Shown: positions 48,972-57,700 of the stretch, in pieces
Position numbering within the stretch: the stretch's first letter is position 1
How the letters are laid out: each line of letters starts with the position of its first letter
Assembly (NCBI GenBank): GCA_964630925.1
Contig: CAZVZK010000007.1
Coordinates: forward strand, 1 to 64,000
DNA from: RGDT01 sp964630925
Lineage (GTDB): Bacteria > Planctomycetota > Planctomycetia > Gemmatales > Gemmataceae
Direction of reading: 5' to 3'
Length of the DNA stretch: 64,000 bases
The notes under the pieces: model-generated
Databases searched by the model: none
Told to the model about the DNA's origin: nothing
What the model saw: the letters and a program-made list of their open reading frames with translations, nothing else
Program-made: the position numbers and the translations under genes

Positions 48972-50171
48972 TCAATCGGCCGGGGGGAGGGCCCACATCC
49001 GCACCCACCGGCCATCCACCCCCGTGAAGTACGTCCGCCCGTCGCGTCCCATCACCTCCGGCCCCCACCCCTCGATGACGGCCAGCTCCCGCCCCGCCCG
49101 CGTTTCACGCAGGATGTGCTTCCCCGCCCGCTCGCAGCCTGATCCGACCACGCCGCCGTCCGGCGTGAGGGTCAAAGACACGACGCGCGCGGCTTCCGGG
49201 ATCGTGTGGCGCAACGCCCCCTTCGCCACGTCCCACACCTTGAGCGATCCATGTCCGCCCGTCACCACCGTCTTGCCATCCGCCGTGATGGCCAGCGCGT
49301 TGGCCGGCTCATCGAGCCGCGTGTGTTCCTTGCCGTCGGCCAGCCCCCAGATCACGACATGGTTGTGTGAGGCCGCGGCAAGCAGGCGCCCGTCCGGCGT
49401 GGCGTCCATCGCGTGGACCTCGACCCGGCCTTTCAGGACGCGGGCGACGCGCCACCCCTTCACGTCGAGCAGCCGAATGCCCTCGTGGAAGCCGGAGACC
49501 GCGAGCGTCGATCCGTCGCCGAGGAACAGGACGCGCGGCGCCTCGCCGGCCGCCTCGATGGTGTGGACGCGCTCCTTGCGTACCACGTCCCACACACGCA
49601 CCACACGGTCCTTCCCTGCCGACGCGACGAGCGCCCCGTCCGGCGAGATGGACACGGAGCAGACGTGCCCATCGTGCCCCGCCAGGACCGCCAGCTCATT
49701 GGCCGTCGTCACGTCGAAGACGCGGACGGTCTTGTCGTAACTGCCCACCGCGAGGCGGGCGTCGCCGTCCGAAAGCGCCATGCACGAAGGGTCGGCCACG
49801 AAGAACGAACGAACCGCCTCGAGTGCCGGCTGCCCTGCCGGCGGCCCGACGGGCTTGGCCGCGAACGGCTCCCGCGCCGCCAGGCGGAAGAAGACCCAGC
49901 CGGCGAGGGCGGCCCCGGCCGCGAGGACCACGATGCAGGAGAGGATCCCCACGGCCAGCCAGGGCCCGCCCCCGGGGGCGCGGCGCGCCGGCGGGGATGC
50001 GATCTCGGGGATCAACGGGGCGGGCCGCACCGGGCCCGCCCCGATCGCCTCGCTCTGGGCCGGCACGGTGAACGCGGCACCGCATCCGCCGCAGCGCACG
50101 CGCTTGCCGCGGAGCGAGTCGTCGGGGGCCGCAGGCGCGCCGCACTCGGGGCAGGTGACGTGGATAGGCAT
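48972..50171 (-). CDS. Zinc-ribbon, membrane-anchored WD40-repeat protein
   Basis: A 399-residue protein. The N-terminus is a four-Cys zinc ribbon (CPECGAPAAPDDSLRGK..CGGCG, the MJ0042 type). A single transmembrane helix follows at about 75-97 (WLAVGILSCIVVLAAGAALAG). The C-terminal ~280 residues are WD40 repeats forming a beta-propeller (VRVFDVTTANELAVLAGHDG; VRVWDVVRKERVHTIE). Likely a sensor or scaffold whose propeller faces outside. It lies 33 bases from the nnrE stop and may join the same leftward transcript. Confidence 0.85.
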   Translation of the reverse strand: MPIHVTCPECGAPAAPDDSLRGKRVRCGGCGAAFTVPAQSEAIGAGPVRPAPLIPEIASPPARRAPGGGPWLAVGILSCIVVLAAGAALAGWVFFRLAAREPFAAKPVGPPAGQPALEAVRSFFVADPSCMALSDGDARLAVGSYDKTVRVFDVTTANELAVLAGHDGHVCSVSISPDGALVASAGKDRVVRVWDVVRKERVHTIEAAGEAPRVLFLGDGSTLAVSGFHEGIRLLDVKGWRVARVLKGRVEVHAMDATPDGRLLAAASHNHVVIWGLADGKEHTRLDEPANALAITADGKTVVTGGHGSLKVWDVAKGALRHTIPEAARVVSLTLTPDGGVVGSGCERAGKHILRETRAGRELAVIEGWGPEVMGRDGRTYFTGVDGRWVRMWALPPAD

Positions 50172-50204
50172 GGCGCCTCCGAGAAAGGTCCGGACGCAGG
50201 CAGG

Positions 50205-50864
50205 CTATCCGCGCGGGCCCCACTCGGCGAGGGCGCGAGGCGCGCCCATCCCCACCACGACGACCTCGCCGAGGTACGCCTCCGCCCCCGGCGCATCGAA
50301 GCCCACCTTCCGCGCCTGCACCGTCGCCGTCACCGTCGCCCGCACGCACGCTCCCAGCGGGCGGCCCGTGTCCACGTCCATTCCGCTCGGGCAGTCCACG
50401 GCCAGCACCGGCCTGCCCGCCGCATTGATCGCCGCGATCACGCGGTCCAGCGGCGCACGCACCGCCTCATCCAACCCCGTCCCGAACAGCGCGTCCACCA
50501 CCCACCCGGCCTCGGCCAGGATCGCCGGCAGGGCCGTCTCGTCGGCCATCTCCTCGACGGGGATGCCGGCCCGGAGCAGGATGTTCAAATTCACCCCGGC
50601 GTCGCCCTTGATGCGTTCCTTGTCCGCGAACAGCAGGACGCGGACCGGCACGCGGGCGATGTCGAGGTGACGGGCGATCACGAGGCCGTCGCCGCCGTTG
50701 TTGCCCTTGCCGCAGCAGATGACCACGGGGCCGGGCGTGGGGCGGGAGAGGAGTAGCTCCGCCATCGCCCGCCCGGCGTTCTCCATGAGGACGACGCCGG
50801 GCACGCCGAAGTCCTGCATGGCCCGGCGGTCGAGGTCGCGGCACTCCCGGCGTGTCAGGGGCAT
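50205..50864 (-). CDS. nnrE: NAD(P)H-hydrate epimerase
   Basis: Repairs hydrated NAD(P)H by interconverting the R and S hydrates. It is the 219-residue stand-alone YjeF_N domain. Motifs are GKGNNGGDG (52-60), VVDALFGTGL, and AVDCPSGMDVDTG. The dehydratase partner domain, fused in some bacteria, is absent. It follows the KDG kinase gene by 4 bases, suggesting an operon by position rather than pathway. Confidence 0.92.
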   Translation of the reverse strand: MPLTRRECRDLDRRAMQDFGVPGVVLMENAGRAMAELLLSRPTPGPVVICCGKGNNGGDGLVIARHLDIARVPVRVLLFADKERIKGDAGVNLNILLRAGIPVEEMADETALPAILAEAGWVVDALFGTGLDEAVRAPLDRVIAAINAAGRPVLAVDCPSGMDVDTGRPLGACVRATVTATVQARKVGFDAPGAEAYLGEVVVVGMGAPRALAEWGPRG

Positions 50865-50868
50865 GGCA

Positions 50869-51852
50869 TCACCTGCTGATCCGCAATCCGCCGCCCTTGA
50901 GCAGCGACTCCACCTCGTCGCGCGTCACCCAGGCGAAGTCGCCGGGGATCGAGTGTTTGATGGCGCTTGTGCCCACGCCCCAGTCGAGGCCCTTCTGCAG
51001 GTCGCCCGTCAGCATCCCGTGGATGAACCCCGCGGCGAAGGAGTCGCCGGCGCCGAGGCGGTCCACGATCTCCACCTCGAAGGTCCGCGTCCGCAGCACC
51101 CTGCCGTCGTGCCAGACCATGCCGGTCCACGAGTTGCGCCACACGAGCGGGTTCTCGCGCAGCGTGATGACCACCGCCTTGAGCGGGAACGCCGCCGCCG
51201 TCTTCGCGGCCGACTCCTCGTAGTCCTTGCCCCTGATGCCGAAGACGCGCTCGATGTCCTCCTCCGTCGTGATGAGGTAGTCGGTGTACTTCATCACCTC
51301 GCGCATGCAGGCGCCGGCCTCCTCCGGCGACCACAGCTTGACGCGGTAATTCAGATCGACGCTCGTGGTCAGGCCGGCGTCGCGTGCCGCCTTGATCGCC
51401 TCCAGGGTGGCGGCGGCGGCGGTCTTGCTCAGCGCCGGCGTGATGCCGGTGACGTGGAACCACTTCGCGCCGGCGAACGCCTTCTTCCAGTCGGCCATGC
51501 CGGGCGCGACCGCGGCGATGGCGGAGCCCTTGCGGTCGTAGAGGACGCTGGAGGCGCGTGGGGCGGCGCCGAATTCGAGGAAGTAGATGCCGACCCTGTC
51601 GTCCTTCGTCCAGACGACGTGCGAGGTGTCCACGCCGGCCTCGCGGGCGTGGTTGGCGATGAGCCGCCCGAGCGGGTTATCGGTCAGGCGCGACACCCAC
51701 GCCGAGGTGTGGCCCAGGCGGGCGGCGCAGACGGCGGTGTTCAGCTCGGCGCCGCCGACCTGGAGGTCGAGAGAGCGGGCCTGCTCCAGGCGGCGGAAGT
51801 CAGGCGGGGCGAGGCGGATCATCGCCTCGCCGAAGGTGATCAGGTCGGGCAT
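50869..51852 (-). CDS. kdgK: 2-dehydro-3-deoxygluconokinase (PfkB family)
   Basis: Phosphorylates 2-keto-3-deoxygluconate to KDPG, feeding the aldolase encoded two genes upstream. At 327 residues it is a ribokinase-fold sugar kinase: GGAELNTAVCAARLG (substrate-binding GG), DLNYRVKLW, and the catalytic DRLGAGDSFAAGF anion hole. The start is MPDLITFGEAMIRL. Its first 53 bases overlap the end of the membrane-protein gene. Kinase family is firm; the exact sugar is inferred from linkage to KDPG aldolase. Confidence 0.9.
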   Translation of the reverse strand: MPDLITFGEAMIRLAPPDFRRLEQARSLDLQVGGAELNTAVCAARLGHTSAWVSRLTDNPLGRLIANHAREAGVDTSHVVWTKDDRVGIYFLEFGAAPRASSVLYDRKGSAIAAVAPGMADWKKAFAGAKWFHVTGITPALSKTAAAATLEAIKAARDAGLTTSVDLNYRVKLWSPEEAGACMREVMKYTDYLITTEEDIERVFGIRGKDYEESAAKTAAAFPLKAVVITLRENPLVWRNSWTGMVWHDGRVLRTRTFEVEIVDRLGAGDSFAAGFIHGMLTGDLQKGLDWGVGTSAIKHSIPGDFAWVTRDEVESLLKGGGLRISR

Positions 51853-52531
51853 CGCTGGCCTTGTGCTGGTGCCACGGGCGGCGGTCGATATCCGGTACAT
51901 TGTCAGGGCGGCCGTCACCCCCGGCAAGGCTCGCCGCCTCGGCGGCGCGGTGGAACGACCATAGCACGAAGGCGTAGTATGCGAACAGGACGGCGGCTGG
52001 AAGGGCGACGAGCTGGCCGACCAGGAAGAGGATCGGCTCGCCGAACCGTGGGGCGAAGTCCACCGGAAGGACGAACACGGCGGCGGCGAGCAGTGCCAAG
52101 GCGGAGGAGAACGCGAGCAGGAGGCAGGCTGGCCTCGGCGAGACGACCTCTCGGGCGAAGGGCAGCCGCGACAGGCCGAACGCGAAGACCGACCCGCCGG
52201 CCAGCCCCAAGGCGCCCGCCGGCAGTGCGAATATCGGCAAGAAGTCCGGGTGCGCCGAAGCCAGCCCGCCGACCATGACCGCCATCCCGAGCAGAGCCGC
52301 CGCGGCCTGCCCGAACGACTCGGCCTTGACCCCCTCAAGCGCCGGGACGCAGGCGGCGACGCAGGCGAACACCAGGCCGCAGCCGCCGATGCACAGCAGG
52401 CCGCGCCCATAGAAGTACAGGTCGGCGTAAGCGCCGAAGGTATCGACGTGCCCCATCGGCAGCCAGAGCAGGGCGAACAAGGAGAGGCACCACGCCCCGA
52501 TAACGCCCAGCAGCAGCCCGCGCGACAACAT
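51800..52531 (-). CDS. Multi-pass membrane protein of unknown function in the KDG/KDPG cluster
   Basis: A 243-residue protein with six to seven hydrophobic helices (LLLGVIGAWCLSLFALLWLP; FALPAGALGLAGGSVFAFGL; FLVGQLVALPAAVLFAYYAF). No transport-family motif is seen. The last ~18 codons overlap the kdgK start by 53 bases in another frame. The stop of KDPG aldolase precedes its ATG by 4 bases. The leftward order eda - membrane protein - kdgK - nnrE suggests a single transcript; a role in sugar-acid handling is speculation. Confidence 0.75.
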   Translation of the reverse strand: MLSRGLLLGVIGAWCLSLFALLWLPMGHVDTFGAYADLYFYGRGLLCIGGCGLVFACVAACVPALEGVKAESFGQAAAALLGMAVMVGGLASAHPDFLPIFALPAGALGLAGGSVFAFGLSRLPFAREVVSPRPACLLLAFSSALALLAAAVFVLPVDFAPRFGEPILFLVGQLVALPAAVLFAYYAFVLWSFHRAAEAASLAGGDGRPDNVPDIDRRPWHQHKASDARPDHLRRGDDPPRPA

Positions 52532-52535
52532 CCCC

Positions 52536-53186
52536 TCACCCCTTGCTACGCACCTCGCGGACGAGCGTGACATACTGGCGGGCGAGGTCGCGGATGCGGG
52601 CGAAGTCGCCGGACGCGACGGCCTTCGGCTCGACCAGTTGGCCGCCGACACCCAGGCAGCAGGCCCCGGCCTTGAGGAAGTCGGCGGCGGTGGTGAGATC
52701 GACGCCGCCGGTGGGCATGAGGCGGACCTGGGGCAGCGGGCCGCGGACGGCCTTGAAGAAGGCCGGCCCGACGACCTCGGCGGGGAAGACCTTGACGATG
52801 TCGGCGCCGGACTCCCACGCCGTCAGGATCTCGGTCGGCGTGAAGGCGCCCGGCATGACGAGTTTGCCGTAGCGCTGGCAGAGCTTGATGACTTTGAGGT
52901 TGAGGGTGGGGGTGACGAGGTACTCGGCCCCGGCGAGCAGCGCCATGCGGGCGGTCTCGGGGTCGAGGATGGTGCCGGCGCCGAGGAGGACGCGATCCCC
53001 GAGATCCTTGCGGACGGCGCGTAGCACGTCGAGGGCGCCGGGGACGGTCATGGTGATCTCGGCGACGGTGACGCCGCCGTCGGCGAGGGCGCGGCAGGCC
53101 TCGACGAGCTGGCCGGAGTCCTGCGAGCGGACGACGGCGACGATGCCGCAGTCGAGCACCTGTGCGAGCTGCTGTTCCTTGTTCAT
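52536..53186 (-). CDS. eda: 2-keto-3-deoxy-6-phosphogluconate aldolase
   Basis: Cleaves KDPG to pyruvate and glyceraldehyde 3-phosphate, the final Entner-Doudoroff step. At 216 residues it is a class I aldolase: Glu 43 in AEITM and the Schiff-base Lys 132 in DIVKVFPAE fit, as do GAGTILDP and RLMPTGGVDL. The start at 53186 (MNKEQQLAQ) is preferred; the frame is open 17 codons further but that part is Pro-rich. It is linked to kdgK, consistent with use of KDG or KDPG from sugar acids. Confidence 0.93.
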   Translation of the reverse strand: MNKEQQLAQVLDCGIVAVVRSQDSGQLVEACRALADGGVTVAEITMTVPGALDVLRAVRKDLGDRVLLGAGTILDPETARMALLAGAEYLVTPTLNLKVIKLCQRYGKLVMPGAFTPTEILTAWESGADIVKVFPAEVVGPAFFKAVRGPLPQVRLMPTGGVDLTTAADFLKAGACCLGVGGQLVEPKAVASGDFARIRDLARQYVTLVREVRSKG

Positions 53187-53256
53187 CCCGCCATTGTGGG
53201 GCGGGGGCGGCGTCAAGGCAACAGGCAGCCCACTCACCCGGGGCTGCCCAGCCTCC

Positions 53257-54699
53257 TCACGCCAGCAGCGCCTTCACCGGGTGCACGTCCTCCACGCCCG
53301 TCAGGCGCACGTCCAGGCCCTGGCTCTTGACGCTCAGCCGCTTGTGGTCGATCCCCAGGCAGTGCAGGATCGTCGCGTTCATCTCGTGTATGTGGACCGG
53401 GTTCTTCGTCACGTTGTAGCTGTAATCGTCCGTCTCGCCGTGCGTGATGCCGTGCTTCACGCCCGCACCGGCCAGCCACATCGGGAAGCAGCGCGGGTGG
53501 TGGTCGCGCCCGTAATTGTCCTTCGTCAGGCGGCCCTGGCAGTACACCGTCCGCCCGAACTCGCCGCCCCACACGACGAGCGTGTCGTCGAGCAGGCCAC
53601 GCTGCTTCAGGTCGGTGATGAGCGCCCGGCACGGCTGGTCGATGTCACGGCACTGGTTGGGCAGGTCGCCGGTGAGGTTCAGGTGCTGGTCCCAGCCGCG
53701 GTGGAAGAGCTGCACGAAGCGCACCCCGCGCTCCATCATCCGCCGCGCCATCAGGCAGCAGTAGGCGAACGTGCCCGGCGTATCCACCTCCGGGCCGTAC
53801 ATCTCACGAACCCGCCGCGGCTCCTTCGACAGGTCCATCAAATCCGGAACGCTGGTCTGCATGCGGAACGCCATCTCGTACTGGGCGATGCGGGCGTGCG
53901 TCTCGGGGTCGGCCACCTCGTCGAGGTGCTTCTGGTTCAGCCGCGCCAGCGAGTCGAGCATGCGGCGCCGCACCGCCGGCGATACGCCGTCGGGGTTCGA
54001 CAGGTACAGCACCGGGTCGCCCTTGGCCCGCAACGCCACCCCCTGGTGCTTGCTCGGGAGGATGCCCGCGCCCCACAGCCGGTTGAACAGCGCCTGGGCC
54101 TCCTTGCGGCCCGTCCACGACGGCGTCATCACGACGAACGCCGGCAGGTCCTCGTTGAGGCTGCCCAGCCCGTAGCTCAGCCACGCGCCGAGGCTCGGCC
54201 TGCCGGGGATCTGGTTGCCGGTGCAGATGTAGGTGATCGCCGGGTCGTGGTTGATCGCCTCCGTCCACACGCTCTTCACCAGGCACAGTTCGTCCACCAC
54301 CTTCGCCGTGTGCGGCAGCAGCTCGCTCACCCACGTCCCGTTCTTGCCGTGGCGGGAGAACCGGTACTTCGACGGGGCGACGGCGAGCTTGCTCTGCCCG
54401 CTGGTCATGGTGGTCAGCCGCTGCGAGCCGAGGATCGATTTGGGCAGGTCCTTGTCGAACTCCTTCTCCAGGTTGGGCTTGTAGTCCCAGGTCTCGAGCT
54501 GCGACGGCCCCTCGCTCATGAACAGGTAGATGGCCCGCTTCGCCTTCGGCTCGTGGTGTGGCAGGCCGGCGATGCCCACCGCGGGCTTCCTCGGCGTGGC
54601 GGCCCTGGCCGTCAGCGACGACAACGCCGCCGCCCCGAGACCGAGCGCCCCCTGGCGGAAGAAGTGACGGCGGGTCAGCGACTCGTGGAGGGGGTGCAT
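53257..54699 (-). CDS. Tat-exported DUF1501 protein
   Basis: A 480-residue member of the DUF1501 family (alkaline-phosphatase superfamily fold), very abundant in planctomycetes. It begins with a Tat signal (LTRRHFFRQGALGLGAAALS). Typical motifs are LFMSEGPSQLETWDYKP, NHDPAITYICTGNQIPGRP and GGEFGRTVYCQG. DUF1501 genes usually sit directly beside DUF1549/DUF1553 genes. Here the partner (59719-62748) is separated from it by a sigma factor and a kinase, all on the same strand. Function is unknown. Confidence 0.92.
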   Translation of the reverse strand: MHPLHESLTRRHFFRQGALGLGAAALSSLTARAATPRKPAVGIAGLPHHEPKAKRAIYLFMSEGPSQLETWDYKPNLEKEFDKDLPKSILGSQRLTTMTSGQSKLAVAPSKYRFSRHGKNGTWVSELLPHTAKVVDELCLVKSVWTEAINHDPAITYICTGNQIPGRPSLGAWLSYGLGSLNEDLPAFVVMTPSWTGRKEAQALFNRLWGAGILPSKHQGVALRAKGDPVLYLSNPDGVSPAVRRRMLDSLARLNQKHLDEVADPETHARIAQYEMAFRMQTSVPDLMDLSKEPRRVREMYGPEVDTPGTFAYCCLMARRMMERGVRFVQLFHRGWDQHLNLTGDLPNQCRDIDQPCRALITDLKQRGLLDDTLVVWGGEFGRTVYCQGRLTKDNYGRDHHPRCFPMWLAGAGVKHGITHGETDDYSYNVTKNPVHIHEMNATILHCLGIDHKRLSVKSQGLDVRLTGVEDVHPVKALLA

Positions 54700-54754
54700 G
54701 GCTGCTCCTTCGGAGGGTGGTAGGGGGATTGTACCACCCCCGCCGGTGCGGGGG

Positions 54755-57700
54755 CTAGCGTTTGCCGAAGTCGGGCAGCTTCCACAGGCGGACGTTGCCG
54801 CCGACGTCACCCGTCAGGATTGCCTTGCCGTCGGGGGAGAAGGCGACGCCATACACGCTGCGCGCGTGTTCGATAAAGCCCACCTCCTCACCGTCCGCGG
54901 TGACGTACAGCCGAACGGTACGGTCGTCTCCACCGACGGCCGCGAGTTTGCCGTCCGGGGAGAAGGCGCAGACCCAGAGGGTGAACTGGTTCGGCTCGCG
55001 TCGCCACAGTTCGACGCCCGACTGGAGGTCGTAGCAGCGGACGCCGAAGTGGACGTTGTGCCCGACCTCCTCGCTCCCGCTGCCGCCACCGACGACGGCG
55101 CCGAATCGCCCGTCCGGCGAGACCGCGACGGCACGCACCCAGGAGAGGCCGCCGAACGACCTGACGGCCCGCGTCGTCTTGAGGTCAAAGACGGCGGGCG
55201 TCGTGGGCCCCTGGTTGGGGTCGCAGCCGAACATCCGCCCGCCCGGCAGGAGCCCGAAGTAGGCCGCCGTGGACGACGGGACGAACCGCCTCAGACCTAC
55301 CCCCGTGCGGAGGTCGGCCTGTACGACGGCCCCATCAGGCCAGGTGCAAGCCGTGACCACGCCGGACCCGGAATCGATCTCCAACGACCCATCGAATTCG
55401 TACCGGCCCGGCAGCTTGCGGACCAGACCGCCCGTCCGCAGGTCCCAGATGCGCAGGCCACGGTCGTTGCAAAGGGTGGCCAGATGCCGGCCGTCGGGCG
55501 TCGGGCACAGGCGCATCACCGTGCCGGGGTGCTTGGCGGCGAACATCGGCTTGCCCGTGCCCGCCTCCCAGCCGCGGGCCGTCCCCTGGTCGCCGGCCAT
55601 GACCACCTTGCCGTCCTGGGAGAAGGCCACGCGCATCACGCCCCCCAGGGCGCCGGCGAAGCCCCTGATCACCGTGATGGCTGGCAGCGGGCGGGGCAGG
55701 CCCGGCGGCTTGCCCTCGCCCGGCGGCATGAGGCGGAGGATGCGGACGGTGCCGTCGCCACCATCGACCGCCAGGTGCCGGCCCTCGGGGCTGAAGGCGA
55801 CGGCGTGAATCCACTCCCCGAAGCGGGCGAGCCGGAAAGACTGCCGAGCCGGCGGCGAGGCGCCCACGTCCCAGACGTGGGCCTGCCCGTCCAGGCCCGA
55901 CGCCGCGATGATCCGCCCGTCGCGGCTCACGTCGATGCCGAACAGCTCCGACGCCCGCCCCGGCAGCACCTTCTCGGTCTTCCCGTCGGCCAGCGACCAG
56001 ACCCGCACCCGGCCGTCGTGGCTGCCGGTGGCCAGGTGTTCGCCGTCCGGCAGAAAGGCCACGGCCCCGACCATCGCCGGGTGTTCCAGCCGGCGCTGTA
56101 ACGCCCCGGTGCTCACGTTCCAGACGTGCGCATTCTTGTCGAGCGACGCGGCGGCGACGCTCTTGCCGTCCGGGCTGAACGCCACCCCCCAGGCGAGCTC
56201 GCCACACACCCACTTCCGCGGCAGCTCCGCCCGCGCGGCCACATCCCACAGGCGCACAGTCTTGTCCTCGGCGGACGAGGCGATCAGCTTGCCGTCCGGG
56301 CTGAACGCCACCCCGTTCACCCTCCCCGCGTGTCCTTCGAATTTCCAAACGCCCTTGCCCGAGGCCACGTCCCACAGCCTCACCGTCCCGTCCTGGCTGG
56401 CCGACGCGAGGTGCTGCCCGTCGGGGCTGAAGGCGACGCGGCGGACGGCGCCCGTGTGCCCGACGAGCGTGCGGATCTGCCTACCGTCCGCGGCGCCCCA
56501 CAGCCTGATGGTGTTGTCGCGGCCGCCTGCGGCCACGAATGCCCCGTCGCGGCTGAAGGAGACGCCGTAGATGGCCTGAGCGTGCCCTGGCTCCAGGGGC
56601 CGTAACTTCCCCGACTTCACGTCCCACACCCGGACGGCCGGCTCGTACTCGAACACGCAGGCCACCGACACGCCGTCGGGGCTGAGCGCCATCTGGGCAA
56701 AGCCCCCACGGCCGGGCAGGCTGCCCCGGCAGAGCTCCTTGCCGTCGGGATCCCAGAGCCGGAACGAAGTTGCGTCCGACTCGCACCCCGTCCGGCCCGT
56801 CATCAAGGCGCGGCCGTCGGCCCGGAACCCCAGGCAGGCGGCCGGCGTCTCGTCTCGGCGGATGAGCTTGAAGGACTTGGCGTCCCACAGCGACAGCCCG
56901 GAGTCGGTGCCGACGGCCAGGGTCGAGCCGTCCGGGGAAAACGCCGCGGTGGATGGCAGGGACGTGCCGACGTGCTCGAGCTCTCGCAGCGCCTTGCCCC
57001 CCTCGACCCGCCAGACGATCACCTTCTGGTCAGTGCTCACGGACGCCAGCAGCTTGCCGTCCGGGCTGAAGGCCAGCGACCAGACGTGTCTCGCGTGCCC
57101 CTCGAGCGACAGGCCCTTGCCGTCAGCCAGGTCCCACAGGGAAACCTTGCCGTCCGGGCCGGATGTGGCCAGGCGCTTGCCGTCCGCGCTGAGCGCCAGG
57201 GCCGGCACGCCATTGCCGTTGCGCGTCGGGAGCGTGCGTCGGAGACCCCCGGTGGCGGCGTCCCACACTTTCGCCTCGCTGTCCCAGGAGGCCGTCGCCA
57301 TCGTCTTGCCATCGGCGCTGTAGGCCACCCGGAAAACGCGGTTGGAGTGGCCTCGAACCACCCGGAGCAGATGACCCGTCGGGGCGTCGAACACCCGCAC
57401 CTCGTTGTCGCACGGCACCGCCAACTGCTTGCCATCGGGGCTGTAGCAGGGCACTCCGGCGAAGCCGCGTATACGGAAGCGTGCGTCCCCCAGCATCCCC
57501 ACCAGCTCCGGCGTCGCCCGGCTCGTGTCGCCCTCGCCCGCCAGCTCCGCCGCGCCGGGGAACATCTTGAGCGCGAGCGCGTCCAGCGGCACCCGGCAGT
57601 CCTTCTTTGGAGGGGGCGGCAGCTCCACCCGCTTGCGTGTGATCCTCACCACGCCCTTGCCGCCGCGCTTCAACACGAACGGCTCGCCGCCGTCGGGTAG

